From contig DCAW01000195.1 of NCBI GenBank assembly GCA_002313895.1, positions 7,736-14,819 on the forward strand: a stretch of 7,084 nt of DNA, given 5' to 3'. The notes under the pieces are model-generated. The model was not told where the DNA came from and made no database searches. It worked only from the letters and a program-made list of their open reading frames with translations. The stretch is from Dehalococcoidia bacterium UBA1123. Lineage in GTDB: Bacteria > Chloroflexota > Dehalococcoidia > Lucifugimonadales > UBA1123. Both the position numbers and the translations under genes were made by a program. Each line of letters begins with the position of its first letter. The stretch's first letter is position 1. Below are positions 1-6,265 of this stretch, piece by piece.

Positions 1-305
1 GATGCTGGCAGGAATCGTCAATCCCATCATGTACACCTTTGACAACAAGCTGGTCGACGAGCAGCGCGTCATCCAGGTAAAATACGCCCTCCCATTCCGA
101 CATAACCAGCATCACCTAGCAGGAAAGGCTCGATATAGATGGCGCGGATGACCCTCTGGAATTTAGCCACACTCTGGACGACCAGATAAGCGGACAGATT
201 GACGCGGGATTCCTGATATGCGGTTTCTATGAAGCCTATCGGAAAGGCGACCCTGTCTCAAAATACATGCCATCCTACATCGCAACGAGGGCAGTCAAAC
301 CATGA
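1..305 (+). pseudogene. Class I SAM-dependent methyltransferase, C-terminal part, broken by frameshift and in-frame stop
   Basis: This is the 3' end of a gene whose start lies left of the window. Frame 2 reads a methyltransferase-like stretch with GIVNPIMYTFD and then YALPF, ending near 97. The family sequence then continues in frame 3 from about 96: SDITSIT, a TAG stop at 117-119, then QERLDIDGADDPLEF, SHTLDDQISGQIDAGF and finally SKYMPSYIATRAVKP, with a TGA at 303-305. Family members usually read LP(Y/F)SD here, so the simplest history is TTCTCCGAC losing a TC to give TTCCGAC (2-nt deletion near 96-98), plus a CAG-to-TAG change at 117. The FSHTL.DQI.GQ..AGF and P.(F/Y)IATRA.KP blocks are, from memory, typical of one subgroup of small-molecule methyltransferases. 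The SAM-binding N-terminal domain is outside the window. With two lesions 20 nt apart, a functional full-length product is unlikely. Family call is fairly sure; substrate unknown. Confidence 0.72.
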
Positions 306-306
306 A

Positions 307-328
307 CTGACGGCTAAAGGCTGACGGC
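307..328 (+). repeat. Short direct repeat (CTGACGGC x2) upstream of the CoA-transferase
   Basis: CTGACGGC occurs at 307-314 and again at 321-328, a 14-nt period, in the 39-nt gap between the methyltransferase remnant and the CoA-transferase start. It could be a regulator half-site pair or simply a local duplication. Nothing in the sequence decides between these. Confidence 0.3.
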
Positions 329-344
329 CAACGAGGACACAAGA

Positions 345-1661
345 ATGAGCAAAAAACTCCCGCTAGAAGGAATCCGAGTAGTCGACGTGACACTGGTGTG
401 GGCCGGCCCACACTGCACACAGCTTCTGGCCGAGTGGGGCGCAGAGGTCATCCGCGTGGAGCCTCGGAGCCGCATGCAGCCCTCGACGCGAGGCACCGCG
501 GCCCATATCACCCAGGCTCAGGTTGACAGGGCCAAAGGCACAGGCAGCGCGCTGTTCATGTCCTTTCCTGACAACGAAGCGGGCGAGCGACCATACAACC
601 GCTCACCTGCGTTCAACAGCCACGCCCGCAACAAGCGTAGCATGACGCTGGACATCATGACTCCTGAAGGTCAGGAGATGTTCCGTCGACTCATCGCCGA
701 GTCCGACGTGTTCGTGGAGAACAACGTCCCTGAGACTATCGAACGCGCCAACGCGACTTACGAGGAGTTATCAAAAGTCAATCCAAAGCTGATAATGCTC
801 CGCATGCCGGGCTACGGTCTGGACGGCCCGTACAAGAACTACCGGACTTTCGGAACCCACATGGAAGGCATGGCCGGGCATCACCACATTCGAAGCTACC
901 CGGACCTCGACCCCTCGATGACCGGAGACTCATTCACCGGCGACGCGGCGGCCGGAGTCCAAGGGGCGTTCGCTGTAATGCTGGCTCTGAGACAGCGAAA
1001 GCGCACCGGCAAAGGCCAGCAGATCGAGATGGCCCTTGCCGAAGGATTCATTCCTTACATGGGCGAGTTCATGATGGATTACTCGATGAACGGTCGGATT
1101 ACCGAGCCACAGGGCAACCGCCATCGCTCCCACGCTCCCCACAATGTCTATCCCTGCCAGGGAGAAGACCGATGGATAGTCATCGACGTCGGAACTCCGG
1201 AAGAATGGAGCGGCCTAACCGAAGTCATGGGCGATCCTGATTGGGCATCAGACCCAATGTTCGGTGACCCGGTGAGCCGATGGCAAAATCAGAAAGAATT
1301 GGACAGCCACATCACAGCGTGGACGAGGACGCAGGAGCGTTACGACCTGTTCCACAGGCTCCAGAACGCGGGAGTCCCAGCGGGGCCTGTCCAGAACGAG
1401 GCGGACGCATACAACTGCATCCACCTCAACGAACGAGGTTTCTTCGAGGAACTCACAAGCCCTGACACCGGAACGCGCTCGTATCCAGGACTGATATTCG
1501 GGATGTCCAAAACGCCCAACCACCTCCGCCGCCATCCGGTCGCCCTGGGAGAAGACAACGAGTACGTCTACAAAGAAGTAATGGGACTCTCGGATGACGA
1601 GTATACCGAACTTGAAAACAAGGGCCACATCGGCACAGATTACGCTCCTGGTGTTCCATAA
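345..1661 (+). CDS. CaiB/BaiF family III CoA-transferase
   Basis: This 438-aa protein is a family III CoA-transferase, a cytoplasmic enzyme group that moves CoA from an acyl-CoA donor to a carboxylic acid through an aspartyl-CoA thioester. The N-terminus has the family pattern: LPLEGIRVVDVT (5-16), a GP..TQLLAEWGAEVIRVEP block (21-40), RNKRSMTLDI (95-104) and a SDVFVEN block (120-126). GDAAAGVQGAF follows; D200 is the best candidate for the catalytic aspartate. The 211-230 stretch (MLALRQRKRTGKGQQIEMAL core) is also typical. The C-terminal NAGVPAGPVQ block (341-350) and a GLSDDEY...GHIGTDY end are normal, so the gene is complete at a usual length. Residues about 41-94, between VEP and NKRS, are longer than in short members such as formyl-CoA transferase. 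ATG 345 has GAGGA at 333-337, 7 nt upstream. It lies 39 nt after the methyltransferase remnant and was probably cotranscribed with it. Acid and donor cannot be told from sequence. Confidence 0.93.
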   Translation: MSKKLPLEGIRVVDVTLVWAGPHCTQLLAEWGAEVIRVEPRSRMQPSTRGTAAHITQAQVDRAKGTGSALFMSFPDNEAGERPYNRSPAFNSHARNKRSMTLDIMTPEGQEMFRRLIAESDVFVENNVPETIERANATYEELSKVNPKLIMLRMPGYGLDGPYKNYRTFGTHMEGMAGHHHIRSYPDLDPSMTGDSFTGDAAAGVQGAFAVMLALRQRKRTGKGQQIEMALAEGFIPYMGEFMMDYSMNGRITEPQGNRHRSHAPHNVYPCQGEDRWIVIDVGTPEEWSGLTEVMGDPDWASDPMFGDPVSRWQNQKELDSHITAWTRTQERYDLFHRLQNAGVPAGPVQNEADAYNCIHLNERGFFEELTSPDTGTRSYPGLIFGMSKTPNHLRRHPVALGEDNEYVYKEVMGLSDDEYTELENKGHIGTDYAPGVP

Positions 1662-1694
1662 ACCGGAATTTGCGCGACCGACGCGCATTGCCGA

Positions 1695-1991
1695 TTGGGA
1701 ATAACCGTCTGGCCACACAAATTCTGTGTCGGAATTATCACAAATTTCAGCTACTTCGAATCCCGCGTTGGCGTGACGCCGTGGAGCATGGGGAGGCTAA
1801 CTGCGAATTGGGAGACTCCCCGTTGGTATCACACCTTTACTGAGTTGAGCGAGATGGTCGCTGAGGGCGGATTCATGATACGCCGCAAGGTCGAGCCGCG
1901 ACCAACAGAGGAGCAAGTTCGCCAGAATCCCGACCTTGATGACTGCCACCGCGTCCCTTATTTCCTGATATTCGAGTTGGTTGCTTCTTAA
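1695..1991 (+). pseudogene. Orphan C-terminal fragment of a second SAM-dependent methyltransferase
   Basis: This open frame of up to 98 codons begins with TTG at 1695; the first internal ATG is at 1788. It ends in TAA at 1989-1991. The segment from about 1750 resembles the C-terminal domain of class I methyltransferases: YFESRVGV, WSMGRL, PRWYHTFTEL, then a helix leading to GGFMIRRKVEPRPTEEQV, and RVPYFLIFELVAS at the end. An aromatic YHT, an AGF-like turn, an EP.P motif and an R(V/I)P.FLIF strand are, from memory, how many such enzymes end. The Rossmann domain with the SAM-binding GxGxG is absent, and only 33 nt separate TTG 1695 from the CoA-transferase stop, so the N-terminal two thirds are lost. 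No convincing Shine-Dalgarno precedes 1695. The frame equals that of the CoA-transferase, with no stop between 1662 and 1988. It is most likely a deletion remnant; a small expressed protein is the alternative. Confidence 0.55.
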
Positions 1992-2001
1992 TCAAGCACA
2001 A

Positions 2002-2032
2002 CCGAATCTCCGCAATCTAGGCGGAGATTCGG
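2002..2032. terminator. 12-bp perfect hairpin between convergent transcription units
   Basis: CCGAATCTCCGC (2002-2013) pairs perfectly with GCGGAGATTCGG (2021-2032) across a 7-nt loop AATCTAG. It starts 11 nt after the methyltransferase remnant stop and ends 28 nt before the stop of the MBL-fold gene read from the other strand. The rightward flank is CCTTATCTTC and the leftward flank is TTGTGCTTG, so the U-tracts are weak on both sides. Position and stem quality fit a bidirectional transcription stop. Confidence 0.72.
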
Positions 2033-2060
2033 CCTTATCTTCGGTTTCAATCCGCCGACG

Positions 2061-3059
2061 CTAATTTCCCTGGTCGAAGAGTTCGTATGCTCGTTCGACC
2101 GCGGCAGGACTAACGCCAACTTCAACGATGCCGGGGAAGTTCCCGGCGTGCGCCATCATATCAATGCTCTGGGCTGCGTCTTCCGCGGGAGTTCCAGCGG
2201 CATGTGCGTCAGTGATCTTGGACAACAAGTCCGAAATGTATGCTTGCAGATTGTCGATCTGCGACTTGCCGTGGAGTGGCTGTCCATGGCCGGGGAGAAT
2301 CACATCGAAGTCCAACTCTCGCAGGTTATCGAGTGTGCCTATCCACTCCGTCAGGTAACCGTCACCCATGTATGGAGTCCCATCAACGATCAGGTCGCCG
2401 GTAATCACTATCCGTTCTCCAGGAAGATGCACGACCACGTCCCCGCCGGTGTGCGCTCTGCCCAGGTGTATCATTCGGATTTCTCGGTCACCACCGAAGA
2501 GGGAGAGTTGGTCAGTGAGAGTAATCGTCGGAGGAGTCGGTTCCACCGAATCGGCAGCGACCGCGTAATTCTGCTGAATTTGAAGCTGGCGTTCTAACTC
2601 GGCGCGTTCAGCCTGGTCTGTGGTCGCTGAGACTTGTGCTTTGAGGTCAGAAATTGTTTGGGGTAGCCCCGCCATCATCGTTGTGTAAGTTTTGCCCTTG
2701 TTGGACTCGCCCGCGACGATCATGTCTCGCGTGAACTCGTGCGAGATGATCTCGACGTCTGGGCCATAAATCTGGTTCCCGTGGCAGTGGTCAAAGTGAA
2801 AATGAGTGTTGACGACGTACCGCAGCGGCTTGTCGGTGATCTCTTTCATTTCCTCTCGCAACGCCCAGGCGGACGCCGGAGAAATGTGCGAGTCCACAAC
2901 CAGAACGTTGTCGTCGTTAATCACGATTGCCCCGTTCGAGGCAACGACCAGATTGCCCGTCCCAACGGCCATATAGACGGACTCCTGAATCTGCTGGAAT
3001 GTGAACGCCTTCCCCTCGTACTCTGAGCCGGGTGGTCGATTCTGTTGTTTATTGGTCAA
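2061..3059 (-). CDS. Metallo-beta-lactamase-fold hydrolase
   Basis: This 332-aa cytoplasmic MBL-fold protein has no signal peptide. All metal-binding positions are visible: H86, H88, D90 and H91 in THFHFDHCHGN; H203 in RAHTGGD; D222 in VITGDLI; H258 in LPGHGQ. A binuclear zinc or iron hydrolase site is therefore expected. The fold begins with GTGNLVVASNGAIVIND (33-49). Residues about 135-165 form a charged, glutamine-rich, probably coiled or helical insertion between the two halves, rich in E and Q (AERAELERQLQIQQNY). A helical tail after 262 follows. The serine/threonine-rich B1 and B2 cysteine position is not seen, so it resembles the broad hydrolase/SoxH-like group rather than a resistance enzyme. 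The start is TTG 3059; no ATG precedes M30, and GAGGA lies 5 nt upstream. It follows the epimerase-like gene by 43 nt on the same strand, suggesting an operon. Substrate unknown; a thioester, lactone or ester is possible. Confidence 0.9.
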   Translation of the reverse strand: MTNKQQNRPPGSEYEGKAFTFQQIQESVYMAVGTGNLVVASNGAIVINDDNVLVVDSHISPASAWALREEMKEITDKPLRYVVNTHFHFDHCHGNQIYGPDVEIISHEFTRDMIVAGESNKGKTYTTMMAGLPQTISDLKAQVSATTDQAERAELERQLQIQQNYAVAADSVEPTPPTITLTDQLSLFGGDREIRMIHLGRAHTGGDVVVHLPGERIVITGDLIVDGTPYMGDGYLTEWIGTLDNLRELDFDVILPGHGQPLHGKSQIDNLQAYISDLLSKITDAHAAGTPAEDAAQSIDMMAHAGNFPGIVEVGVSPAAVERAYELFDQGN

Positions 3060-3064
3060 TATAT

Positions 3065-3069
3065 TCCTC
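3065..3069 (-). promoter_or_regulatory. Ribosome binding site fixing a TTG start
   Basis: On the minus strand GAGGA (in AGAGGA) sits 5 nt before TTG 3059. The next in-frame ATG is 29 codons inside the conserved beta strand region, so this site supports TTG as the real start of the MBL-fold gene. Confidence 0.6.
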
Positions 3070-3102
3070 TACTCGATTCAAATCGTCAACAAAGAAAAAA
3101 TC

Positions 3103-4122
3103 TTAAATTGCCGATATAGCGTTCTCGATGATCCCGGCCCACCTGGTCGCCAGCGCAACCTCGTCGCCTCGGCGCTGGTAACTTGCCGAATCATTTTCTG
3201 GTTGGTTGTCCCTGTACCAATCAACTGTAGTCTGTATCCATTCTTCAACGGGCGTCGTCGTGAACCCGAAGTCGCGCTCTGCCTTCGACAGATCGTGTAT
3301 GTACGGCAGCGCTCGGCTCAGAGGCGGAGAGTAGCGTTCCAAGGTCTTCCGGATCACTTTTGTCGGGATGAAAGACACCGCGCTCTCATACCCAGCCGCC
3401 TTCCAAAGAGGGTCGGCCCACCGCTCGATGGTCATGACTTCCTGCATGGCGATGTGATAAGTCTGATTGACGGTGTTGGGCGATTTCAATGCGCGGATGA
3501 AGTTTGCCGCGCCGTCGGCAGAATACAACGTGCGGAACGGGCCTCGATGCTCCGATGGGACGATCACGCCCTGCCCGTCCAACGCTCGCTGCGCCCACCA
3601 CCACATACGGGATGTCGGATCGTCCCAACCCATCACAGCGGGTATTCGGACGATCGTGTACGGGATTCGACTGTTCTCATTTAGCCATTTTTCGCAGTGC
3701 CGTTTGCCGACTCCATAAGGATCTTCGCCATCCGGGTATGTGTAGTCCAAAGTGTCCCAGTTCACATCATCCTCTTTGAACGGGGAGTGGGTGAAGAAAT
3801 CCAGTTTGCCATCCAGATACACCGAGCCCGTGCTGACGAACAGGTATCGCCCGACGCTACCCTCGAAGGTTCCGATTGCGGACTCGACATCCTCCCACCG
3901 ATATGCCTGTGTGTCGACGACCGCATCGAAAGGCGCACCCTTCAGCTTGGCATTGAAGTCGTCGCGGTCATTGCGGTCTCCCTGAATGTGGCCCACCTGA
4001 TCCCACCATTCGGGTTGAGTGTTCCCTCGCGAGAATATCGTCACGTCATCGCCCTGATCTAAAAGATTCTGAACCATGATGCGCCCCATGTACCGCGTTC
4101 CGCCAATAACCAGGATTTTCAT
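3103..4122 (-). CDS. NAD(P)-dependent epimerase/dehydratase-like atypical SDR
   Basis: The 339-aa product begins MKILVIGGTRYMG, a Rossmann dinucleotide-binding turn (GGTRYMG, 7-13) as in the 'GGTRFLG' branch of extended/atypical SDRs that includes CSP41-like proteins. The acidic/basic end of beta 2 reads IFSRGNTQ (29-36), and a conserved GDR follows at 48-50. VVDTQAY (68-74) precedes the strand LFVSTGSVY (94-102). Catalytic Y136 and K140 are in PYGVGKRHCEKWL. The substrate domain has the IVRIPAVMGWDDP block (157-169), RTLYSADGAANF (197-208) and a C-terminal WIQTTVDWYRDN. Length is normal. I chose ATG 4122 rather than TTG 4134 because GGGAG (4128-4132) lies 5 nt before the ATG and would fall inside the longer version. 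It is the first gene of a leftward pair with the MBL hydrolase and is divergent from the amidohydrolase. Whether it acts on a nucleotide sugar or another hydroxyl/ketone cannot be decided. Confidence 0.9.
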   Translation of the reverse strand: MKILVIGGTRYMGRIMVQNLLDQGDDVTIFSRGNTQPEWWDQVGHIQGDRNDRDDFNAKLKGAPFDAVVDTQAYRWEDVESAIGTFEGSVGRYLFVSTGSVYLDGKLDFFTHSPFKEDDVNWDTLDYTYPDGEDPYGVGKRHCEKWLNENSRIPYTIVRIPAVMGWDDPTSRMWWWAQRALDGQGVIVPSEHRGPFRTLYSADGAANFIRALKSPNTVNQTYHIAMQEVMTIERWADPLWKAAGYESAVSFIPTKVIRKTLERYSPPLSRALPYIHDLSKAERDFGFTTTPVEEWIQTTVDWYRDNQPENDSASYQRRGDEVALATRWAGIIENAISAI

Positions 4123-4127
4123 GCCGT

Positions 4128-4132
4128 CTCCC
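4128..4132 (-). promoter_or_regulatory. Ribosome binding site selecting ATG 4122
   Basis: GGGAG on the minus strand is 5 nt upstream of ATG 4122. A TTG at 4134 would put this site inside the coding region, so the shorter start is preferred. Confidence 0.65.
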
Positions 4133-4156
4133 AAAAGTTAAATGAGCTCGACTCGG

Positions 4157-4162
4157 ATGATA
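4157..4162 (-). promoter_or_regulatory. Possible -10 box for the epimerase-MBL unit
   Basis: TATCAT read on the minus strand matches TATAAT at 5 of 6 positions and would give a leader of roughly 28 nt before ATG 4122. No convincing -35 hexamer is found 16-18 nt upstream, so this is only a candidate. Confidence 0.28.
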
Positions 4163-4216
4163 CACCACCGCTGACGGGAACGATCACCCATCTCATTCTG
4201 ACACCTGAAAGCCAGT

Positions 4217-4245
4217 TTGACATCAAATATCAGCGCCAATACACT
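4217..4245 (+). promoter_or_regulatory. Sigma70-type promoter for the amidohydrolase gene
   Basis: A perfect TTGACA at 4217-4222 is followed after exactly 17 nt by TACACT at 4240-4245 (4 of 6 to TATAAT, with T, A, A and the final T kept). Transcription would start near 4252, giving a leader of about 40 nt before ATG 4293. It lies in the only divergent gap of the window. The match is by eye. Confidence 0.62.
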
Positions 4246-4282
4246 CCTTCAAGACACCACGAATTGCCTGGATGCTGCCATC

Positions 4283-4288
4283 GGGGGA
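4283..4288 (+). promoter_or_regulatory. Ribosome binding site selecting ATG 4293
   Basis: GGGGGA is 4 nt before ATG 4293, where the conserved protein begins (MTKLDFVDTHVHF). An earlier in-frame ATG at 4272 has no comparable site and would place this purine run inside the coding region. Confidence 0.6.
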
Positions 4289-4292
4289 ACAC

Positions 4293-5165
4293 ATGACCAA
4301 ACTAGATTTCGTGGACACCCACGTCCACTTCTACGACATGCAACACCCGGAGTTGTTTTACGCTCACTGGCAGCCGGACGTTGTGCATCCGACCCTCGGA
4401 ACTCGAACCCGCGAGCTCGGCGCACGAAATTTTGTCGCCGAAGACTACATTGCCTTGACCCGCAACGCCAACGTCACAAAAGCGGTACACGTCCAGGCAG
4501 CCATCGGCTCCAAAGACCCGGTGAAGGAGACCGAGTGGCTTCAGGAGGCTGCCGACCGCACAGGGTTTCCCCGCGGGATCGTCGCCTACGCCGACCTGCG
4601 AGAGCCGGACGTTGACGACATGCTCGCCCGTCATGCCGAATATCCTCTCCTTCGGGGCATCAGAGATTTTTCATATGGCGATTATCTGACAGTGCCGGAA
4701 TTCCATCGAGGCTTTGCGCTGTTGGAGAAATACAACCTCTCAGCCAATATGAGCGTTCAGTGGCAGGAGATGGAAAAGCTAAGAGACCTGGCGGGGAAGT
4801 TTCCCAACATCAAAATGCTGGTCGATCACACCGGACTGCCCGCAGAACGCAACGACGAGTATTTCGCGAAGTGGAAGCAGGGTATGATCACAGCTGCAAA
4901 GCCAGACAACACCGTGTGCAAAATATCGGGCTTGGGCATGAGCGACAACGACTGGACAGTCGATAGCATCCGGCCCTTCGTGCTTCACTGCATCGAAAGT
5001 TTCGGCGTGGATCGCTGCATCTTCGGCACAAACTGGCCGGTTGACAGCCTGTTTTCCGGCTACGACGACATTGTTGACGCCTACACTGAGATCATCTCCG
5101 ATTTCAGCGAGGACGAGCAGATTGCGATGTTCTCTCGAAACGCCGAGCTTCTTTACAATATCTAA
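4293..5165 (+). CDS. Amidohydrolase-2 family TIM-barrel metal hydrolase (lactonase/decarboxylase-like)
   Basis: The 290-aa protein belongs to the amidohydrolase_2 group (COG3618-type), TIM-barrel enzymes that open lactones, such as 4-sulfomuconolactonase and 2-pyrone-4,6-dicarboxylate lactonase, or decarboxylate acids. The N-terminal metal motif DTHVHFYD (D8, H10, H12) is intact. Further family marks are AVHVQA (64-69, H66), GIVAYADLREPDVD (95-108), a LLRGIRDF block (119-126), the MLVDHTGLP strand (175-183, H179), CKISGLG (209-215) and, near the end, FGVDRCIFGTNWPVD (237-251). D251 is the expected acid/metal ligand. It closes with a helix FSEDEQIAMFSRNAELLY, as usual for the family, so it is full length. 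No signal peptide is seen. The preceding promoter and Shine-Dalgarno suggest independent expression. It converges with the broken methyltransferase gene; the 110 nt between them (5166-5275) show no clear terminator hairpin. Exact substrate unknown. Confidence 0.92.
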   Translation: MTKLDFVDTHVHFYDMQHPELFYAHWQPDVVHPTLGTRTRELGARNFVAEDYIALTRNANVTKAVHVQAAIGSKDPVKETEWLQEAADRTGFPRGIVAYADLREPDVDDMLARHAEYPLLRGIRDFSYGDYLTVPEFHRGFALLEKYNLSANMSVQWQEMEKLRDLAGKFPNIKMLVDHTGLPAERNDEYFAKWKQGMITAAKPDNTVCKISGLGMSDNDWTVDSIRPFVLHCIESFGVDRCIFGTNWPVDSLFSGYDDIVDAYTEIISDFSEDEQIAMFSRNAELLYNI

Positions 5166-5275
5166 TCTGAACCTCGCCAATCAAACAAAATGGTCGTCGT
5201 GCCGATCAAGCGCTCGACAAAATGTAGACACGGCAGCTTAACTTCCCGATCATGCCATAGACGTGCCACAGGCAG

Positions 5276-6021
5276 TCACCAAGCATGATTTCGTAGCCGT
5301 CTTGCCAAACTTCTCGATGTAACGGTCAGGAGCGCGAAGCAATCCAGCAGCTTGCAATAACGTCGGGTAGCTTTCCTGGATGTCTCCTCCGCCCACTCGC
5401 CGAACTCAATTCCGATGATAATTCGCTTCTGGATTCGTAGCCCTCCAGCGCCGAACGCTTGTTCAGTCTGCACTGGGCCGGCGGCGTTTGGCACGACGCC
5501 CATCGCGTTCCAAAGCCATTCAGCCTCTCTCCGTTCAAGATGCTCTGTCCCAAACATCTGGTAAACAATGGCGCGTCCGTCGTTCTTGAGCACGCTCCGA
5601 AATTCGGCGCACGCGGACTCAATAGCCTCCACATGGCTCAGGACGTCACGACACCAGACGAGATCCACAGTCGCGTCTTCGACCGGAAGCGCCTCAGCGC
5701 GGCCAATCTTGAAACTCACGCGCCCAACCAAATTAGAGTGACCGTCACCAACGCATTGTTCGCGACCGCGATGTGTCGCTCAACGGGGTCAACGCCCGTT
5801 GCGCGAAAGTTGAACCTTTCTGCAAGGCGCAGTGTGTCTTGCCCCTCCCCGCAACCCACGTCCAAGGCGCATGCCGCATGTGCGAGCGGTAGATCGCCTA
5901 CGAGTTGGAAAAGGAAGTCTGGGCTGCGCGGGTTCAGACTGTCATCAAGCTCGGTTTGAAACTCCTCCTCAATTTGCGGACATCCATCATAGAACTCATC
6001 CAGCGAGAACGGGTTGCCCAT
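5276..6021 (-). pseudogene. Class I SAM-dependent methyltransferase (methyltransf_11 type) split by a 1-nt deletion
   Basis: Read on the minus strand from ATG 6021, the protein gives MGNPFSLDEFYDG, the SAM motif I CALDVGCGEGQDTLRLAERF (51-70; D53, G55, G57, G59) and the acidic ribose-binding D78 in ATGVDPVERHI. After NNA (88-90) the frame fails and ends at TGA 5716-5718. The homologous sequence resumes in the next frame as VGDGHSNLVGRVSFKIGRAEALP, DLVWCRDVLSHVE and VLKNDGRAIVYQMF, the usual motif II-III region, and runs to RRLRNHAW, TGA 5276-5278. Adding one base at about 5751/5752 gives one frame of 248 aa, a normal length for the family, so both halves are well preserved and only the junction is broken. 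A weak AAGGA is 11 nt before the start. It could be a recent inactivating mutation or a base-calling error. Substrate unknown; no neighbouring gene identifies it. Confidence 0.8.
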
Positions 6022-6031
6022 TTTTGCGTCG

Positions 6032-6056
6032 GTCCTTCGGGACTAATAGTCTGACT
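6032..6056. repeat. Nested short inverted repeats upstream of the broken methyltransferase
   Basis: Three small palindromes overlap here: GTCC-TTCG-GGAC (6032-6043), GACTA-A-TAGTC (6041-6051) and AGTC-T-GACT (6048-6056). On the methyltransferase-sense strand they lie just upstream of its start, and the first covers the only Shine-Dalgarno-like AAGGA (6033-6037). This could be an operator or a small leader structure; the stems are 4-5 bp, so chance is possible. Confidence 0.3.
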
Positions 6057-6265
6057 GTGCGTAGCCTTCACGCAAATCCAATTCATCAGACCGCCATATC
6101 GAATCCCATGGAACCATTGAATCCAGTAAGCAAACGGACAACGCCGCCAATTGGTAAATTGCTCCGGACTTCAGCTAAATAGGAACTCTCCATTAACCCG
6201 ATATTTCCCAGATGAATTCCTTGCAACCTCCTGAGTTATGGGTGTTGCCGGGTCTGAGCGTCGCC

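Noticed and set aside
1248..1718. 156-codon minus-strand open frame inside the CoA-transferase
   Set aside because: It lies opposite the strongly conserved C-terminal part of the CoA-transferase and shows no family motif.
1..1991. One methyltransferase gene interrupted by insertion of the CoA-transferase gene
   Set aside because: Both the 1-305 and 1695-1991 pieces end with their own complete but different C-termini and stops, so they are two separate genes, not halves of one.
3060..3102. T-rich run after the epimerase stop as an intrinsic terminator (GATTTTTTCTTTG on the minus strand)
   Set aside because: No GC-rich stem precedes the T run, and the MBL gene follows at once with its own Shine-Dalgarno, so an operon is more likely.
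3001..3684. 227-codon open frame on the plus strand antisense to the epimerase/MBL pair
   Set aside because: It has no recognisable domain, is arginine/proline-biased, and overlaps two genes with clear motifs on the other strand.
4217..4615. 132-codon plus-strand open frame overlapping the amidohydrolase start
   Set aside because: It covers the promoter hexamers and runs out of frame through conserved amidohydrolase codons; composition is arginine-rich as in shadow frames.
5166..5275. Terminator hairpin between the convergent amidohydrolase and methyltransferase genes
   Set aside because: Only a 5-bp TGCCG/CGGCA pairing with a long loop could be found, which is not convincing.
5459..6182. 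Plus-strand open frames opposite the frameshifted methyltransferase
   Set aside because: The minus strand carries motif I (DVGCGEG) and the post motifs; the plus frames have no domain signature.
6046..6265. Small open frames (for example a 35-codon minus-strand one with MESSYLAEV) in the gap between the SDR and the broken methyltransferase
   Set aside because: No convincing ribosome binding site, no recognisable family and no coding pattern; treated as non-coding.
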